From Pseudomonas fluorescens (lineage in GTDB: Bacteria; Pseudomonadota; Gammaproteobacteria; Pseudomonadales; Pseudomonadaceae): a stretch of 64,000 bases of DNA. Numbering within the stretch: the stretch's first letter is position 1; the number at the start of each line of letters is the position of its first letter. The stretch spans positions 1,364,001-1,428,000 of the forward strand of contig NZ_CP038438.1 in the NCBI RefSeq assembly GCF_004683905.1, read 5' to 3'. The notes beneath the pieces are model-generated. The model searched no databases and had not been told where the DNA came from. It saw nothing but the letters and a program-made list of their open reading frames with translations. The translations under genes and the position numbers were made by a program. Shown piece by piece: positions 19,983 through 28,801 of the stretch.

Positions 19983-20407
19983 TATTCAATCCCTAAGAAC
20001 CAATATGAGCGCTTGTGGCGCAGAATTATTGTTACTGGAACGCGTACGACCTATAGAAAGTAGCAATTTCCGAACCAGAGTCCCGAACAAGTGTTTTAAA
20101 AGGTTGGGGGAGGGAGGAGGGAGAGGGAATGGTGCACGGGAATGGGCGTGGGGATTGAGCTGCACCAAGTTGGGTCGATGCAGGCATTTTTTAGTGATTC
20201 AGAATACTTGTAGCGAGGGGATTTATCCCCGAACGGCTGCGCAGCAGTCGCAAATCCGGTACACGCGGTTTACTGAAAGAATGATGGGGGGCCGCTTCGC
20301 GGCCCATCGGGGATAAATCCCCTCACCACAAGATCTCCTCACCAGAAAATCCACTCACTACAGGATGTTCATTCAGGACGATTGGAGGTTTGTCCCGGAA
20401 AACCGGG
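19983..20407. other. 425-bp intergenic region upstream of the amino acid importer operon
   Basis: The first 100 bp must hold the importer promoter. A purine tract with a G-quadruplex pattern lies at 20106-20127, and a REP pair of the GGGGATTTATCCCC type at 20211-20330. No gene is seen. Confidence 0.7.
20211..20330. repeat. REP pair (REPIN), GGGGATTTATCCCC family
   Basis: Outer arms GAGGGGATTTATCCCC (from 20215) and GGGGATAAATCCCCTC (to 20324) are inverted; inner GC-rich short palindromes lie next to each arm (GGCTGCGCAGCAG and GGCCGCTTCGCGGCC). Two other copies occur at 25955-26086 and 31522-31649. Confidence 0.88.
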
Positions 20408-22096
20408 TCAGGCCAGCAAATCCTGCAACGTTGCCAGGCTATCGGCCTCATCCACCGTCTTGTCCTGCCGCCAGCGCAGCATCCTTGGAAAACGCACGGC
20501 GATCCCGCTCTTGTGCCGCCGCGATAGGGCGATGCCTTCGAAACCCAGTTCGAACACCAGACTCGGCTTGACGCTGCTGACCGGGCCGAATTTTTCCACG
20601 GTGGTCTTGCGCACGATGCTGTCGACCTGGCGCATTTCCTCGTCGGTCAGCCCCGAATAGGCCTTGGCGAACGGCACCAGCGCTCGTTGGCTGGACTCGG
20701 GCGGGCCGTCCCACACGGCGAAGGTGTAATCGCTGTACAGACTGGCGCGCCGGCCATGTCCGCGCTGGGCATAGATCAACACCGCATCGACGCTGAACGG
20801 ATCGACCTTCCACTTCCACCACACGCCCATGTCCTTGGTCCGGCCTACGCCATACAGGGCGTCGCGGGCCTTGAGCATCATGCCCTCGACACCGAGGCGC
20901 CGTGAGGCTTCGCGCTGCTGGGCGAGGTCGAACCAGTCGCTGCCGGTCAGAATCGGCGAGGCCAGTAACACCGGGTTGTTACCGTGAGCGATGACCTGCT
21001 CCAGTTGCGTACGTCGTTCGGCCTGCGGACGGTTGCGCCAGTCTTCGCCCTGCCACTCCAGCAAGTCGTAGGCGAGCACCACCACCGGCACTTCTTCGAG
21101 GATTTTCTTGTCGAGGGTTTTGCGCCCGATGCGCTGCTGCAGCAGGGCGAACGGTTGCACCGCCGGCGGTGCGCTCGATTGCGGATCGAAGGCGTCTGCG
21201 GTGCTCGGATGGGTGCTTTTCCAGACCACGATTTCGCCGTCGATTACCGTGCCGTCGGGTAACGCGTGGACCAGTGTGTCGAACTCGGGGAAACGCTCGG
21301 TCACCAGTTCTTCACCCCGCGACCAGACCCACAGCCGACCCTCGCGCTTGACCACCTGCGCCCGGATGCCATCCCACTTCCATTCCACTTGCCAGTTGCT
21401 CGCCGGCCCCAGCAGCGCTTCAAACTCCTCCACCGGTTGTGACAAGCCATGCGCGAGGAAGAACGGGTAGGGTTGGCCGCCACGTTGCGCATGTTCATCG
21501 GCGGATTCCGGCGCGATCAGTTTCAGGTAGCTGGTCGCGTTCGGCCGGTTCGACAGGTCGGTGTAACCCACCAGGCGCTGCGCCACGCGTTTGCTGTCGA
21601 GGCCGGCCATCGACGCCAGAGCGCGGGTGACCAGCAGTTTCGACACGCCGACGCGGAAACTGCCGGTGATCAGCTTGATGCACAGCATCAGGCTCGGCCG
21701 ATCCAGTTGCGCCCACAGCGCGGGCAGGTGGCGGGCGAGGTATTCCGGGGTTTCACCGCGCAGTGGCAGCAGCTTGTCTTCAATCCATTCGGCAAGGCCG
21801 GCCTCGGAGCTGTGCGAATTTTCCGGGAGCACCAGGGAAATGGTTTCCGCCAGATCGCCGACGGATTGATAACTTTCCTCGAACAGCCACGGTTGCAGTC
21901 CCGAGACTTCCACCGCCAGTTCGCGCAGGATGCGCACCGGCACCAGTTGCCGCGGGCGTCCACCGGACAGAAAGTACACCGCCCATGCCGCGTCCTGTGG
22001 TGCTGCTTGAGCGAAGTAGGTTTGCATCGCTGCCAGTTTGGCGTTGCTTGACGTGGTGGCGTCGAGTTCGGCGTACAGCTCGGCGAAAGCTTTCAT
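20408..22096 (-). CDS. ATP-dependent DNA ligase (repair-cassette type)
   Basis: 562 residues. The nucleotidyltransferase motif I is EWKWDGIRAQ, with Lys240 as the AMP acceptor. Motif III/IV (IDGEIVVWK), motif IV (EGMMLKARD) and motif V (WKWKVDP) follow, and an OB-fold closes the protein. The N-terminal 200 residues are the helical DNA-binding domain. It seals nicks using ATP, next to the essential NAD-dependent LigA found elsewhere in the genome. The start overlaps the stop of the exonuclease gene (ATGA). The partner helicase and PdeM lie beyond the amino acid importer operon. Confidence 0.94.
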   Translation of the reverse strand: MKAFAELYAELDATTSSNAKLAAMQTYFAQAAPQDAAWAVYFLSGGRPRQLVPVRILRELAVEVSGLQPWLFEESYQSVGDLAETISLVLPENSHSSEAGLAEWIEDKLLPLRGETPEYLARHLPALWAQLDRPSLMLCIKLITGSFRVGVSKLLVTRALASMAGLDSKRVAQRLVGYTDLSNRPNATSYLKLIAPESADEHAQRGGQPYPFFLAHGLSQPVEEFEALLGPASNWQVEWKWDGIRAQVVKREGRLWVWSRGEELVTERFPEFDTLVHALPDGTVIDGEIVVWKSTHPSTADAFDPQSSAPPAVQPFALLQQRIGRKTLDKKILEEVPVVVLAYDLLEWQGEDWRNRPQAERRTQLEQVIAHGNNPVLLASPILTGSDWFDLAQQREASRRLGVEGMMLKARDALYGVGRTKDMGVWWKWKVDPFSVDAVLIYAQRGHGRRASLYSDYTFAVWDGPPESSQRALVPFAKAYSGLTDEEMRQVDSIVRKTTVEKFGPVSSVKPSLVFELGFEGIALSRRHKSGIAVRFPRMLRWRQDKTVDEADSLATLQDLLA

Positions 22097-23127
22097 GCTT
22101 GCACCTCGGCGATAACCGGCTCGGCGCCAATGTTCTCCTCTTCGTCGTCGCCGTATTCGGTGTTGAAACCCTGCGCGTCCAGGCCTTGTTCGCGCAGATG
22201 CCGGACCAGCACGCCGATCGAGCCGTGGGTGACCATCACCCGTTCGGCGCCGGTCTGTTCGATGGCCCAGAGCAGACCCGGCCAGTCGGCGTGATCCGAG
22301 AGCACGAAACCGCGATCCACGCCGCGCCGCCGACGGGTGCCGCGCAGGCGCATCCAGCCGCTGGCGAAGGCGTCGCTGTAGTCACCGAACCGGCGCATCC
22401 AGGTGCTGCCGCCCGCCGAGGGCGGGGCGATGACCAGCGCCTGACGCATGATCGGGTCGGATTTTTTGATGTCGCCGGCGTAGATCGTCGGCGGCAGGTA
22501 CACGCCGGCCTCGCGGTAGACCCGGTTCAGCGGCTCGACCGCGCCGTGGCTGAGGATCGGGCCGAGGCTGGCGTCGATGCCGTGCAGGATCCGCTGAGCC
22601 TTGCCGAACGAATAACAGAACAGCACGCTGGCCTTGCCGGCGGCGATGTTCGCCTGCCACCACTGGTTGATCTCGCTGAACACCTGCGCCTGTGGTTGCC
22701 AGCGGTAGATCGGCAGGCCGAACGTCGATTCGGTGATGAAGGTGTGGCAGCGCACCGGTTCGAACGGCGCGCAGGTGCCATCGGGTTCGATTTTGTAATC
22801 CCCCGACGCGACCCAGACTTCGCCACCGTATTCCAGGCGTACCTGAGCCGAACCGAGCACATGCCCGGCGGGATGGAAACTCAAGGTCACGCCGTGATGG
22901 GTGAGCCGCTGGCCGTAGGCGAGGGTTTGCAGGTTGATGTCCTGACCCAGACGCGCGCGCAAAATCCCTTCGCTGGCGCTGCTGGCAAGGTAGTGCTGAT
23001 TGCCGTTACGGGCGTGATCGCCGTGGGCATGGGTGATCACCGAGCGCTCGACCGGGCGCCACGGATCAATGTAGAAATCCCCGGCAGGGCAATACAAACC
23101 TTCGGGGCGGGCGATAACAAGGTCCAT
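22093..23127 (-). CDS. Ligase-associated DNA damage response exonuclease (beta-CASP)
   Basis: 344 residues. A metallo-beta-lactamase fold with the HAHGDH metal motif (33-38), a later His in PAGHVLGSAQ, and the beta-CASP segment with SDHADW near residue 287, like the SNM1/Artemis nucleases. It lacks the final CPSF-type RNA-binding parts. It is the first gene of the repair cassette, transcribed with the ATP-dependent ligase. The downstream helicase and phosphoesterase genes are separated from it in this genome. Confidence 0.92.
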   Translation of the reverse strand: MDLVIARPEGLYCPAGDFYIDPWRPVERSVITHAHGDHARNGNQHYLASSASEGILRARLGQDINLQTLAYGQRLTHHGVTLSFHPAGHVLGSAQVRLEYGGEVWVASGDYKIEPDGTCAPFEPVRCHTFITESTFGLPIYRWQPQAQVFSEINQWWQANIAAGKASVLFCYSFGKAQRILHGIDASLGPILSHGAVEPLNRVYREAGVYLPPTIYAGDIKKSDPIMRQALVIAPPSAGGSTWMRRFGDYSDAFASGWMRLRGTRRRRGVDRGFVLSDHADWPGLLWAIEQTGAERVMVTHGSIGVLVRHLREQGLDAQGFNTEYGDDEEENIGAEPVIAEVQA

Positions 23128-23200
23128 GTCGTTACCAGAATGGGGGGCTTGTTAGCTATGAGGTTGGCGCGTGTCTGGAAGTTCTATCGATTTTCAAAGC

Positions 23201-23376
23201 TCCCTCACCCCAGCCCTCTCCCGGAGGGAGAGGGAGCCGACCGAGGTGTCTGGCGAGCTACATCGACCTGAAAGTCCGCGTCGATTATGGATTCGGCGCG
23301 ACGGTTCAGGTCGGTGTATTGCGAAAGAACAACTCCGTCGGTCCCCTCTCCCTTGGGAGAGGGTTAGGGTGAGGGG
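23201..23376. repeat. Inverted repeat pair, CCCTCACCCCAGCCCTCTCCC family
   Basis: The arm at 23201-23238 and its inverted relative at 23341-23376 (CCTCTCCCTTGGGAGAGGGTTAGGGTGAGGGG) lie about 100 bp apart. Each arm has its own inner hairpin around CTCTCCC/GGGAGAGG. It fills the gap between the exonuclease gene and quiP. It is a fourth repeat type, seen only once in this window. Confidence 0.8.
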
Positions 23377-23391
23377 CTTTTGATCTGTGCC

Positions 23392-25839
23392 TTACTTGCC
23401 CGGTGTGAGGGTCAAACGCGTCTTGCCATACACCCGGTCAAAGTTCTGCGGCTGCATCGGCAAGCCGATGTACTGACCCTTGAGCCAAGCGTCGATGCCG
23501 TTGAGGTAGTTCGGGCTGGCCGGGTTGCCGGACTGGCCGGTGCCGTTCTGGCCCATCAGCGGCTCAGCCTGGCTGAAATCGACGATGAAACGCATCGACG
23601 GCGCCCGCGTGGTGTTGAAGTCCTTGCCCCAGGTAAACGCCGAGGTATTGAGCGTGGTGTGATCGCCACCGGCTGCCAGCGGGCCGCGAACGGTCTGGCC
23701 GTTGGCGTTTTTCCACGTGTAGCTGTGCAGTTTGCCCCACTGCCAGGCCTTGTGATCGCCACCCAACTGACTGTCGCCAGCGTTGATCGCGGCGGCCAGA
23801 CTGCGCGCCAGAATCACGGCTTTGTCTTCTTTCTGCGGGGTACGCAAGTCATCCCAGAACGGGCTGTCTTCGCGCCCGAGCAGGTGATCGGCCTGCGCCG
23901 CGTAGGACAAGTCGCCATTGGCAACAAAGGCTTTCCACGCCGGACTCGACTCGGGGCCGAGCTCATCGAGGAAGATCTGCTTCATGCTTTCTTGCAGGAA
24001 CAGTTCATAGATCGCCGCATCCGCCGAGGTCGGGCTGAGCTTGCCGTCAAACGCCATCAATCGGGTGAACGCCTCGCGCGCCTTGTTGCGATCGGCTTCC
24101 GGCAGGGCGTCGATCGCCTGTTTCAGCGGCTGCTTCATGCCCGGCGCTTCAAACATTTTCTTCAGCTTGGCAGCGAAGGTGGTGGTCTGGTCGTACTGCA
24201 TGGCGATCACGCTGCGACCGTCCTGTTTGCCGCTGTTGGCCAGTTCCGCCAAGCGCTCACCGCGCTCCGGCGCCGCCCACGAGTTGGACAACTGCATGCC
24301 GTAGCCGTGAGGAATGACCCGCTGGTTGGCGGTGCCGAGCCAGCCCTGGGTCGGGTCCTGATCGTACGGGTGCAATATCGGGTCGGCGTAACCGTCCCAG
24401 TCATAACGACCTTCCCAGCCCGGCGATGGCAGCAGGCCTTCGCCTTCGCGCCGGTTGGGGAAACGTCCGGTGACTTGCCAGCCGATGTTGCTGGCGTCGG
24501 CGAATACCATGTTCAGGGCGATGGCGCGGATCTCGCGGCTGGCGTCTGAAGCGCGTTCAACGTTCTGTGCGCGGGTCAGGTCAAAAAACGCGTCCAGCGA
24601 TTTGTCGTCGGTGAAGCTCGGGGTTTGCAGGGCCAGGCCAAAACCGTTGCCCTGTACGGCCTGAGCACTGTTGAGCAGCGCGCCGTGGCGGGTTTCGTAC
24701 ACCGCTTCGCGAATTGGTCGCTGGCCTTTGACGAAATAGGTTTCGTTGCGCACGCCCAGCGGCTGCCATTTGCCATTGACCTCATAGGTCAGGCTGTTGC
24801 CCTGACGGCGGATTTTTTCCAGGAACAGGTCCTGATTGTCGCCGAGCACGCTGGTGGCGCTCCACGCGACTTTGCCGTTGAAACCGCCGAGGATCATCGG
24901 CAGACCGGCAACGGTGACACCGGCAGCCTGATATTTCGGCGCGCGGATCTGCACGAAGCTCCACAGCGACGGTGCCGCCAGTGGGCCATGACTGTCGCTG
25001 GCGAGAATGCTCTTGCCGCTGCGGCTGCGTTGCGGGGCGATGGCCCAGTTGTTCGAGGTGCTGGCGCCGAGCAGATTTACCGCCGCCAGTTGATGGCTGG
25101 CGTTGCTCAGCTCGGTGAGGCCGGGAATCTGCCCGTTGAGCTTGAGGCCTTGCAGCTTGTCGGCTTCGGCCATTGGCAAGTTCTCGTCCGGTGCGGACGG
25201 GGTCAGCCAGGCGAGTTTGTCGCTGCTCACGGTTTGCGCCAGCACCAGCGAGGAAATTTCTTCCGGCAGGTTGGCCGACTGGCTGAAGTTCAACAGCGCA
25301 AAGATCAGCGCCGAATCCTCCGGTTTCCAGTATTCCGGCTTGTAGCCGCTGGCGGCGAGGTCGCCCGGCAGTTTGTCGGCGTAGCGGAACAGGTAGGCGT
25401 TGACGCCCCGCGCATAGACTTCGAAGAAGCGCTTGAGGCGTGGCGACGAGGCCTTGTACAGCTCGTCGGCGCTTTTCTTCAGGTTGACCGCGCGCATGTA
25501 GCGGTCGGCGTCGAGCATCGAGGCGCCGGACATTTCCGCCAGACGCCCCTGGGCCAACAGGCGCAGGGTGACCATCTGGTTAATGCGGTCGCTGGCATGC
25601 ACGTAACCGAGGGCGAACAGTGCGTCGTGGAAGCTGTTGCTTTCGATCAACGGCATGCCCATGGCATTGCGTCGCACCGAAACGTTCTGCGCCAGACCCT
25701 TGAGCGGTTGCACGCCGGAGGTAGGCGGGAGGGTGTCCTGCGCGTTCCAGGTCTGGCAACCGGACAGGCTCAAGACACCGGTCACTGCTGCGGCAACGCC
25801 GAACCGGGGAAGAAAATGTGTGAGGGCTGGCGAGGCCAT
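23392..25839 (-). CDS. quiP: Acyl-homoserine lactone acylase QuiP (penicillin acylase family)
   Basis: 815 residues. An Ntn-hydrolase precursor that would cleave itself before Ser262 (TSNNWAIAP), producing alpha and beta chains. QuiP removes the acyl chain from long-chain acyl-homoserine lactones and so quenches quorum sensing. The N-terminus [14 protein letters not shown] and the stretch [15 protein letters not shown] match what I remember of P. aeruginosa QuiP closely. A lipobox-like LSGC at Cys28 suggests an envelope lipoprotein. The start at 25839 has AGGAG upstream; the open frame before it (26 codons) has none. Substrate preference is inferred from the family, not shown. Confidence 0.88.
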   Translation of the reverse strand: MASPALTHFLPRFGVAAAVTGVLSLSGCQTWNAQDTLPPTSGVQPLKGLAQNVSVRRNAMGMPLIESNSFHDALFALGYVHASDRINQMVTLRLLAQGRLAEMSGASMLDADRYMRAVNLKKSADELYKASSPRLKRFFEVYARGVNAYLFRYADKLPGDLAASGYKPEYWKPEDSALIFALLNFSQSANLPEEISSLVLAQTVSSDKLAWLTPSAPDENLPMAEADKLQGLKLNGQIPGLTELSNASHQLAAVNLLGASTSNNWAIAPQRSRSGKSILASDSHGPLAAPSLWSFVQIRAPKYQAAGVTVAGLPMILGGFNGKVAWSATSVLGDNQDLFLEKIRRQGNSLTYEVNGKWQPLGVRNETYFVKGQRPIREAVYETRHGALLNSAQAVQGNGFGLALQTPSFTDDKSLDAFFDLTRAQNVERASDASREIRAIALNMVFADASNIGWQVTGRFPNRREGEGLLPSPGWEGRYDWDGYADPILHPYDQDPTQGWLGTANQRVIPHGYGMQLSNSWAAPERGERLAELANSGKQDGRSVIAMQYDQTTTFAAKLKKMFEAPGMKQPLKQAIDALPEADRNKAREAFTRLMAFDGKLSPTSADAAIYELFLQESMKQIFLDELGPESSPAWKAFVANGDLSYAAQADHLLGREDSPFWDDLRTPQKEDKAVILARSLAAAINAGDSQLGGDHKAWQWGKLHSYTWKNANGQTVRGPLAAGGDHTTLNTSAFTWGKDFNTTRAPSMRFIVDFSQAEPLMGQNGTGQSGNPASPNYLNGIDAWLKGQYIGLPMQPQNFDRVYGKTRLTLTPGK

Positions 25840-26181
25840 GGCAAAGCTCCTGCGGGGGGGTAGAGGCTGGGGGCGCAATAAAGCCGCTACGTTAGTGAGC
25901 AGGAGATGGCCGCGCAAGCGGGGGACAAACTTATTTGTGAGGTGTGACAGAACCTGTGGTGAGGGGATTTATCCCCGATGGGCAGCGCAGCAGCCCCAAA
26001 CCTGCCATCTCGGTGGGTCAGCTCTGTCTCGGTTGCAGGAATTAGGGCCGCTTCGCTGCCCATCGGGGATAAATCCCCTCACCACAAAGCGCTTCAATCT
26101 GCCGTGTTCGATAGCTTGCTTAATAAGTGGCGGTGATGCTGAACTGCGGAGCTCACTGACCCCGCATGAGAAAAAAACGCC
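25840..26181. other. 342-bp divergent intergenic region quiP / cysteine hydrolase homologue
   Basis: It holds a run of seven G at 25854-25860 next to the quiP ribosome site, a REP pair at 25955-26086, and the promoter regions of both genes. No further gene is seen. Confidence 0.65.
25955..26086. repeat. REP pair (REPIN), GGGGATTTATCCCC family
   Basis: TGTGGTGAGGGGATTTATCC at the left is mirrored by GGATAAATCCCCTCACCACA at the right, with inner palindromes GGGCAGCGCAGCAGCCC and GGGCCGCTTCGCTGCCC. The arms are perfect over about 26 bp. Confidence 0.9.
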
Positions 26182-26739
26182 ATGGAGCTCAAGGCCAACG
26201 CCGCACTGATCATCATCGACCAGCAACAAGGCATTCTGCAGCCGCGACTGGGTAGGCGGAATAATCCACAGGCCGAAGAACGCATGCTCGATTTACTGAG
26301 GGCGTGGCGCAGTAGCGGGCGGCCGGTGATTCATGTGCAGCATCTGTCGCGTGAACCGGATTCGGTGTTCTGGCCCGGGCAGTCAGGGGTGGAATTTCAG
26401 CAGCGATTCATGCCGCAGGACGGTGAATGGCTGATCCGGAAACAGGTACCGGATGCGTTTTGTGCCACGGGGCTGGAAGCGCAGCTGCATGAGGCGGGGA
26501 TCGGGCAATTGATCATTGTTGGTGTAGCGACCAACAACTCGGTGGAATCCACAGCGCGCACGGCGGGCAATCTGGGGTTTGAGGCGTGGGTGGCGGAGGA
26601 TGCGTGTTTCACCTTCGACAAGGCCGATTATTTCGGCACACCGCGTTCAGCCGAAGAAGTGCACGGGATGTCGCTGGGGAATGTGCACGGGGAGTATGCG
26701 ACGGTGGTCAGCGCTGCGCAGATTCTGGCGGCTGTCTGA
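26182..26739 (+). CDS. Isochorismatase-like cysteine hydrolase homologue with Ser in place of Cys
   Basis: 185 residues, about the family length. The triad positions are readable: Asp13 (IIIDQQQG), Lys87 (LIRKQVPDAF), and at the nucleophile position Ser120 (ATNNSVEST) instead of Cys. The cis-peptide segment and the TAR motif after it are kept. Members with Cys hydrolyse amides such as nicotinamide or carbamoyl compounds; those without Cys may act like PhzD-type vinyl ether hydrolases or on unknown substrates. The gene stands alone between two REP pairs. The start follows AT-rich leader sequence without a clear Shine-Dalgarno site. Confidence 0.85.
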   Translation: MELKANAALIIIDQQQGILQPRLGRRNNPQAEERMLDLLRAWRSSGRPVIHVQHLSREPDSVFWPGQSGVEFQQRFMPQDGEWLIRKQVPDAFCATGLEAQLHEAGIGQLIIVGVATNNSVESTARTAGNLGFEAWVAEDACFTFDKADYFGTPRSAEEVHGMSLGNVHGEYATVVSAAQILAAV

Positions 26740-26763
26740 ACATTTTGGGGTGAATGTACCGGC

Positions 26764-26852
26764 ACATTCGCGAGCAAGCCCGCTCCCACAGTCGACTGCG
26801 TTCAGTCAGCGGGAACGCGGTCAACTGTGGGAGCGGGCTTGCTCGCGAAGGC
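26764..26852. repeat. REP pair (REPIN), GTGGGAGCGGGCTTGCTCGCGAA family
   Basis: Inverted 23-mers at 26767-26789 and 26827-26849. It lies in the convergent gap between the hydrolase gene and the SEC-C gene. Confidence 0.9.
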
Positions 26853-26887
26853 GGCTTGTCAGGCGAAGAAAGACTTCACCTGAAGCA

Positions 26888-27091
26888 TCAAGCGCCGTGG
26901 CACTTCTTGAATTTCTTGCCGTTGCCGCATGGGCAAGGGTCGTTGCGGCCGACGTCTTTCAGGGCGTTGCGCACCGGTTCCTGGTGGGCGTGGCCGCAGT
27001 TCGGGCCGTGGACATGGCCATGATCGTGATCGTGATGATGGTCATGATCGTGGTTGCAATCAGGGCCATGGACATGAGGTTGCTGAGTCAT
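26888..27091 (-). CDS. Small His-rich SEC-C motif protein
   Basis: 67 residues. The first half is a His/Asp/Gly cluster (repeated HGP-C-x-H and DHDHDH patterns, with Cys at CNHDH and CGHAH). The last 20 residues form a SEC-C zinc knuckle ([14 protein letters not shown]). SEC-C motifs bind zinc, for example in SecA where they help bind SecB. The His-rich half suggests metal storage or transfer. The start overlaps the LEA2-type lipoprotein stop by four bases, so both are read from one message. Confidence 0.88.
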   Translation of the reverse strand: MTQQPHVHGPDCNHDHDHHHDHDHGHVHGPNCGHAHQEPVRNALKDVGRNDPCPCGNGKKFKKCHGA

Positions 27092-27582
27092 CGGTTGTGC
27101 TCCGGAATTAAATCGGCGGGGATTATCACGCCATTGCGCTCCAGGTGCACGTAGTGGGCGATGAATAAACCGGTTTCCATCTCACCCTGCAATCGATAGG
27201 GCACCTGCTGGTGCTGACTTTTCAGCATTTTCACCACGTCCTTGACCCGCGGCCACAGGTTGGTGCGGATCGGTATCCGATAGAACGCGCTGCTTTTCGG
27301 CCCTACCGTGATCCAGTGTTCATGCTCGCCTTCGGCAAGCAACAGGTCTGCCAGATGAATGCGATATTCCATGCCGCGCACCGTCAGGTCGCTGTCGTTT
27401 GGGTTGTCGATGCGAAAGTGCAGGATGAATTTCTGTTCGAGCAGCTTGGCCCGCACCACCTCGACTTTTACCAGGTGCACGGCGGGGTCGACGCTGTCGT
27501 CGCTGAACCATGAGGCGCAACCGCCGAGGTTCAGGATCAGCATCAATAACAAGCCATGCAGTGTGCGACAGTGACCGAGCAT
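27088..27582 (-). CDS. LEA type 2 (WHy domain) lipoprotein
   Basis: 164 residues. A signal ends in a lipobox (NLGGC, Cys near 21). The rest fits the WHy/LEA-2 beta sandwich: a strand with [24 protein letters not shown], a typical hydrophilic-repeat signature. Such proteins protect other proteins during desiccation or are of unknown role in the bacterial envelope. The frame is open upstream, but the ATG at 27582 has GGGAG at a good distance and gives the signal peptide. It is followed with a four-base overlap by the His-rich SEC-C gene. Confidence 0.85.
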   Translation of the reverse strand: MLGHCRTLHGLLLMLILNLGGCASWFSDDSVDPAVHLVKVEVVRAKLLEQKFILHFRIDNPNDSDLTVRGMEYRIHLADLLLAEGEHEHWITVGPKSSAFYRIPIRTNLWPRVKDVVKMLKSQHQQVPYRLQGEMETGLFIAHYVHLERNGVIIPADLIPEHNR

Positions 27583-27625
27583 CGAAAAAACTCCCTTTGT
27601 GCCCCAGTCTAGTCGGCACTTCCCT

Positions 27626-28102
27626 TTATGCGCCGAAATACCCCGCACAGCACTTCTTGAACTTCTGCCCGCTGGCACACGGGCACGCGTCATTGCGCCC
27701 CAGCTTCAACTGCACGGTCGGGTCGATGAAGTACCAGCGCCCGGCGTTTTGCACGAACGAGGAGCGCTCGCGGTGGCTGTGTTCGCCCTGGCTGTCGTGC
27801 CAGCGCGCGGTAAAGGTGACGAAGGCATGCTCGGGTTGGCCGCCGAACACTTCCGAGCTTTCGACCTCAAGGCCGAGCCAGGTGCTCTGCGCGCTCCAGG
27901 CGCTGATCGACTGGCGATCCAGACCGGCCTGCTGGGCGGGCAGGGTGGTGGCCACCAGATAATCGATCAGCCCCAGCACGTAGGCGCTGTAGCGCGAACG
28001 CATCAGCGCTTCGGCGCAAGGCGCCGGGTGGCCTTCGTGATAGTGGCCGCAGCAGGCCTCCAGCAGGTTGCCGCTGCCGCACGGGCAAATGGCTGTACTC
28101 AT
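27626..28102 (-). CDS. YchJ family SEC-C protein
   Basis: 158 residues, the E. coli YchJ length. It has a SEC-C knuckle at each end ([14 protein letters not shown] near residues 6-19 and [13 protein letters not shown] near 140-152) around an NTF2-like UPF0225 core with SRYSAYVLG and TARWHD. The molecular role is unknown. The start was chosen at [11 protein letters not shown], four bases after the stop of the upstream gene, giving the usual length. Confidence 0.93.
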   Translation of the reverse strand: MSTAICPCGSGNLLEACCGHYHEGHPAPCAEALMRSRYSAYVLGLIDYLVATTLPAQQAGLDRQSISAWSAQSTWLGLEVESSEVFGGQPEHAFVTFTARWHDSQGEHSHRERSSFVQNAGRWYFIDPTVQLKLGRNDACPCASGQKFKKCCAGYFGA

Positions 28103-28106
28103 TGCA

Positions 28107-28604
28107 TTACCACCAGTATTTGCCGAAGTTTTCCGGATTGGCCCAGAATCGCGAGTTGAGCCAGTCGGGGACTTGTTTGTAGTCAAGCAGATCATAGGTG
28201 AACAGGGTCAGTACCTGATCGTCACGCTGGAAGCGTTCACTGGCCTGCAGCGCCAGCGAGTAGAAATCGGTTTCCTGCCAGCCGCTGGCCGGCAGATCCG
28301 CCAGCACTGCAATGCGACTGGCGTTGAGGTTGCGAATCCCGCCCAGCAGATTCAAGCCGTCACGCTTGGGCAGGTGCTCAAGGCAATCGACCACCAGCGC
28401 CAGGTCGAAGCGCCGCGCCGCGAGTTCGGCGGGCAACGCACCGGGTGCGGCGTGGGCCACGCAGGTGTCCGGGTGCGCCTGCTTGAACGCGGCGAGCGCC
28501 GGAAATTCGCTGGCGCCGATCAGCAGTAAACGCGCCGGGGCATAGCGATCCAGTAAAGCAGCCAGCGCCTGTTGCGGCGTGCGCGAAGAAATGGCGACGT
28601 TCAT
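28107..28604 (-). CDS. Hypothetical protein with methyltransferase-like fold (DUF6231-like)
   Basis: 165 residues. [15 protein letters not shown] near the start and [17 protein letters not shown] in the middle resemble motif I and motif IV/post-II of class I SAM methyltransferases, but the glycine loop is incomplete (GAS instead of GxGxG). The C-terminus is aromatic ([13 protein letters not shown]). GAGGAG precedes the ATG. It is the first gene of a small operon with ychJ. I believe this is the family named DUF6231, common in Pseudomonas; no function is known to me. Confidence 0.75.
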   Translation of the reverse strand: MNVAISSRTPQQALAALLDRYAPARLLLIGASEFPALAAFKQAHPDTCVAHAAPGALPAELAARRFDLALVVDCLEHLPKRDGLNLLGGIRNLNASRIAVLADLPASGWQETDFYSLALQASERFQRDDQVLTLFTYDLLDYKQVPDWLNSRFWANPENFGKYWW

Positions 28605-28758
28605 CGAAGCTCCTCAATCAGATCGCCAAGACTAGCGCGCCAGACGGATCCGGCCTAGACCCCGAATTGCCGCGCCTGGCAAAAGTGCCGAATCCCTGTG
28701 AACACGGTCCCAAATGCCAGTGGCCTATTGCTGGCGGAGATTAAAACTCCGGTCTTTA

Positions 28759-28793
28759 CTCCGTGAATCGGTTCTAAGCCGATCCCTCAGGAG
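28759..28793 (+). promoter_or_regulatory. Leader hairpin covering the ribosome site of the first OmpA lipoprotein gene
   Basis: CTCC (28759-28762) pairs with GGAG (28790-28793), TGA with TCA, and ATCGG (28767-28771) with CCGAT (28779-28783). The GGAG is the Shine-Dalgarno site, eight bases before the ATG at 28802, so the site is folded away in this structure. The stem is interrupted by small bulges. Confidence 0.6.
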
Positions 28794-28801
28794 AAAACCA
28801 G

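Noticed and set aside
15691..20330. Genomic island or transposon bringing in the amino acid importer
   Set aside because: REP pairs flank it but there is no transposase, integrase, direct target repeat or composition change; only gene-order evidence supports insertion.
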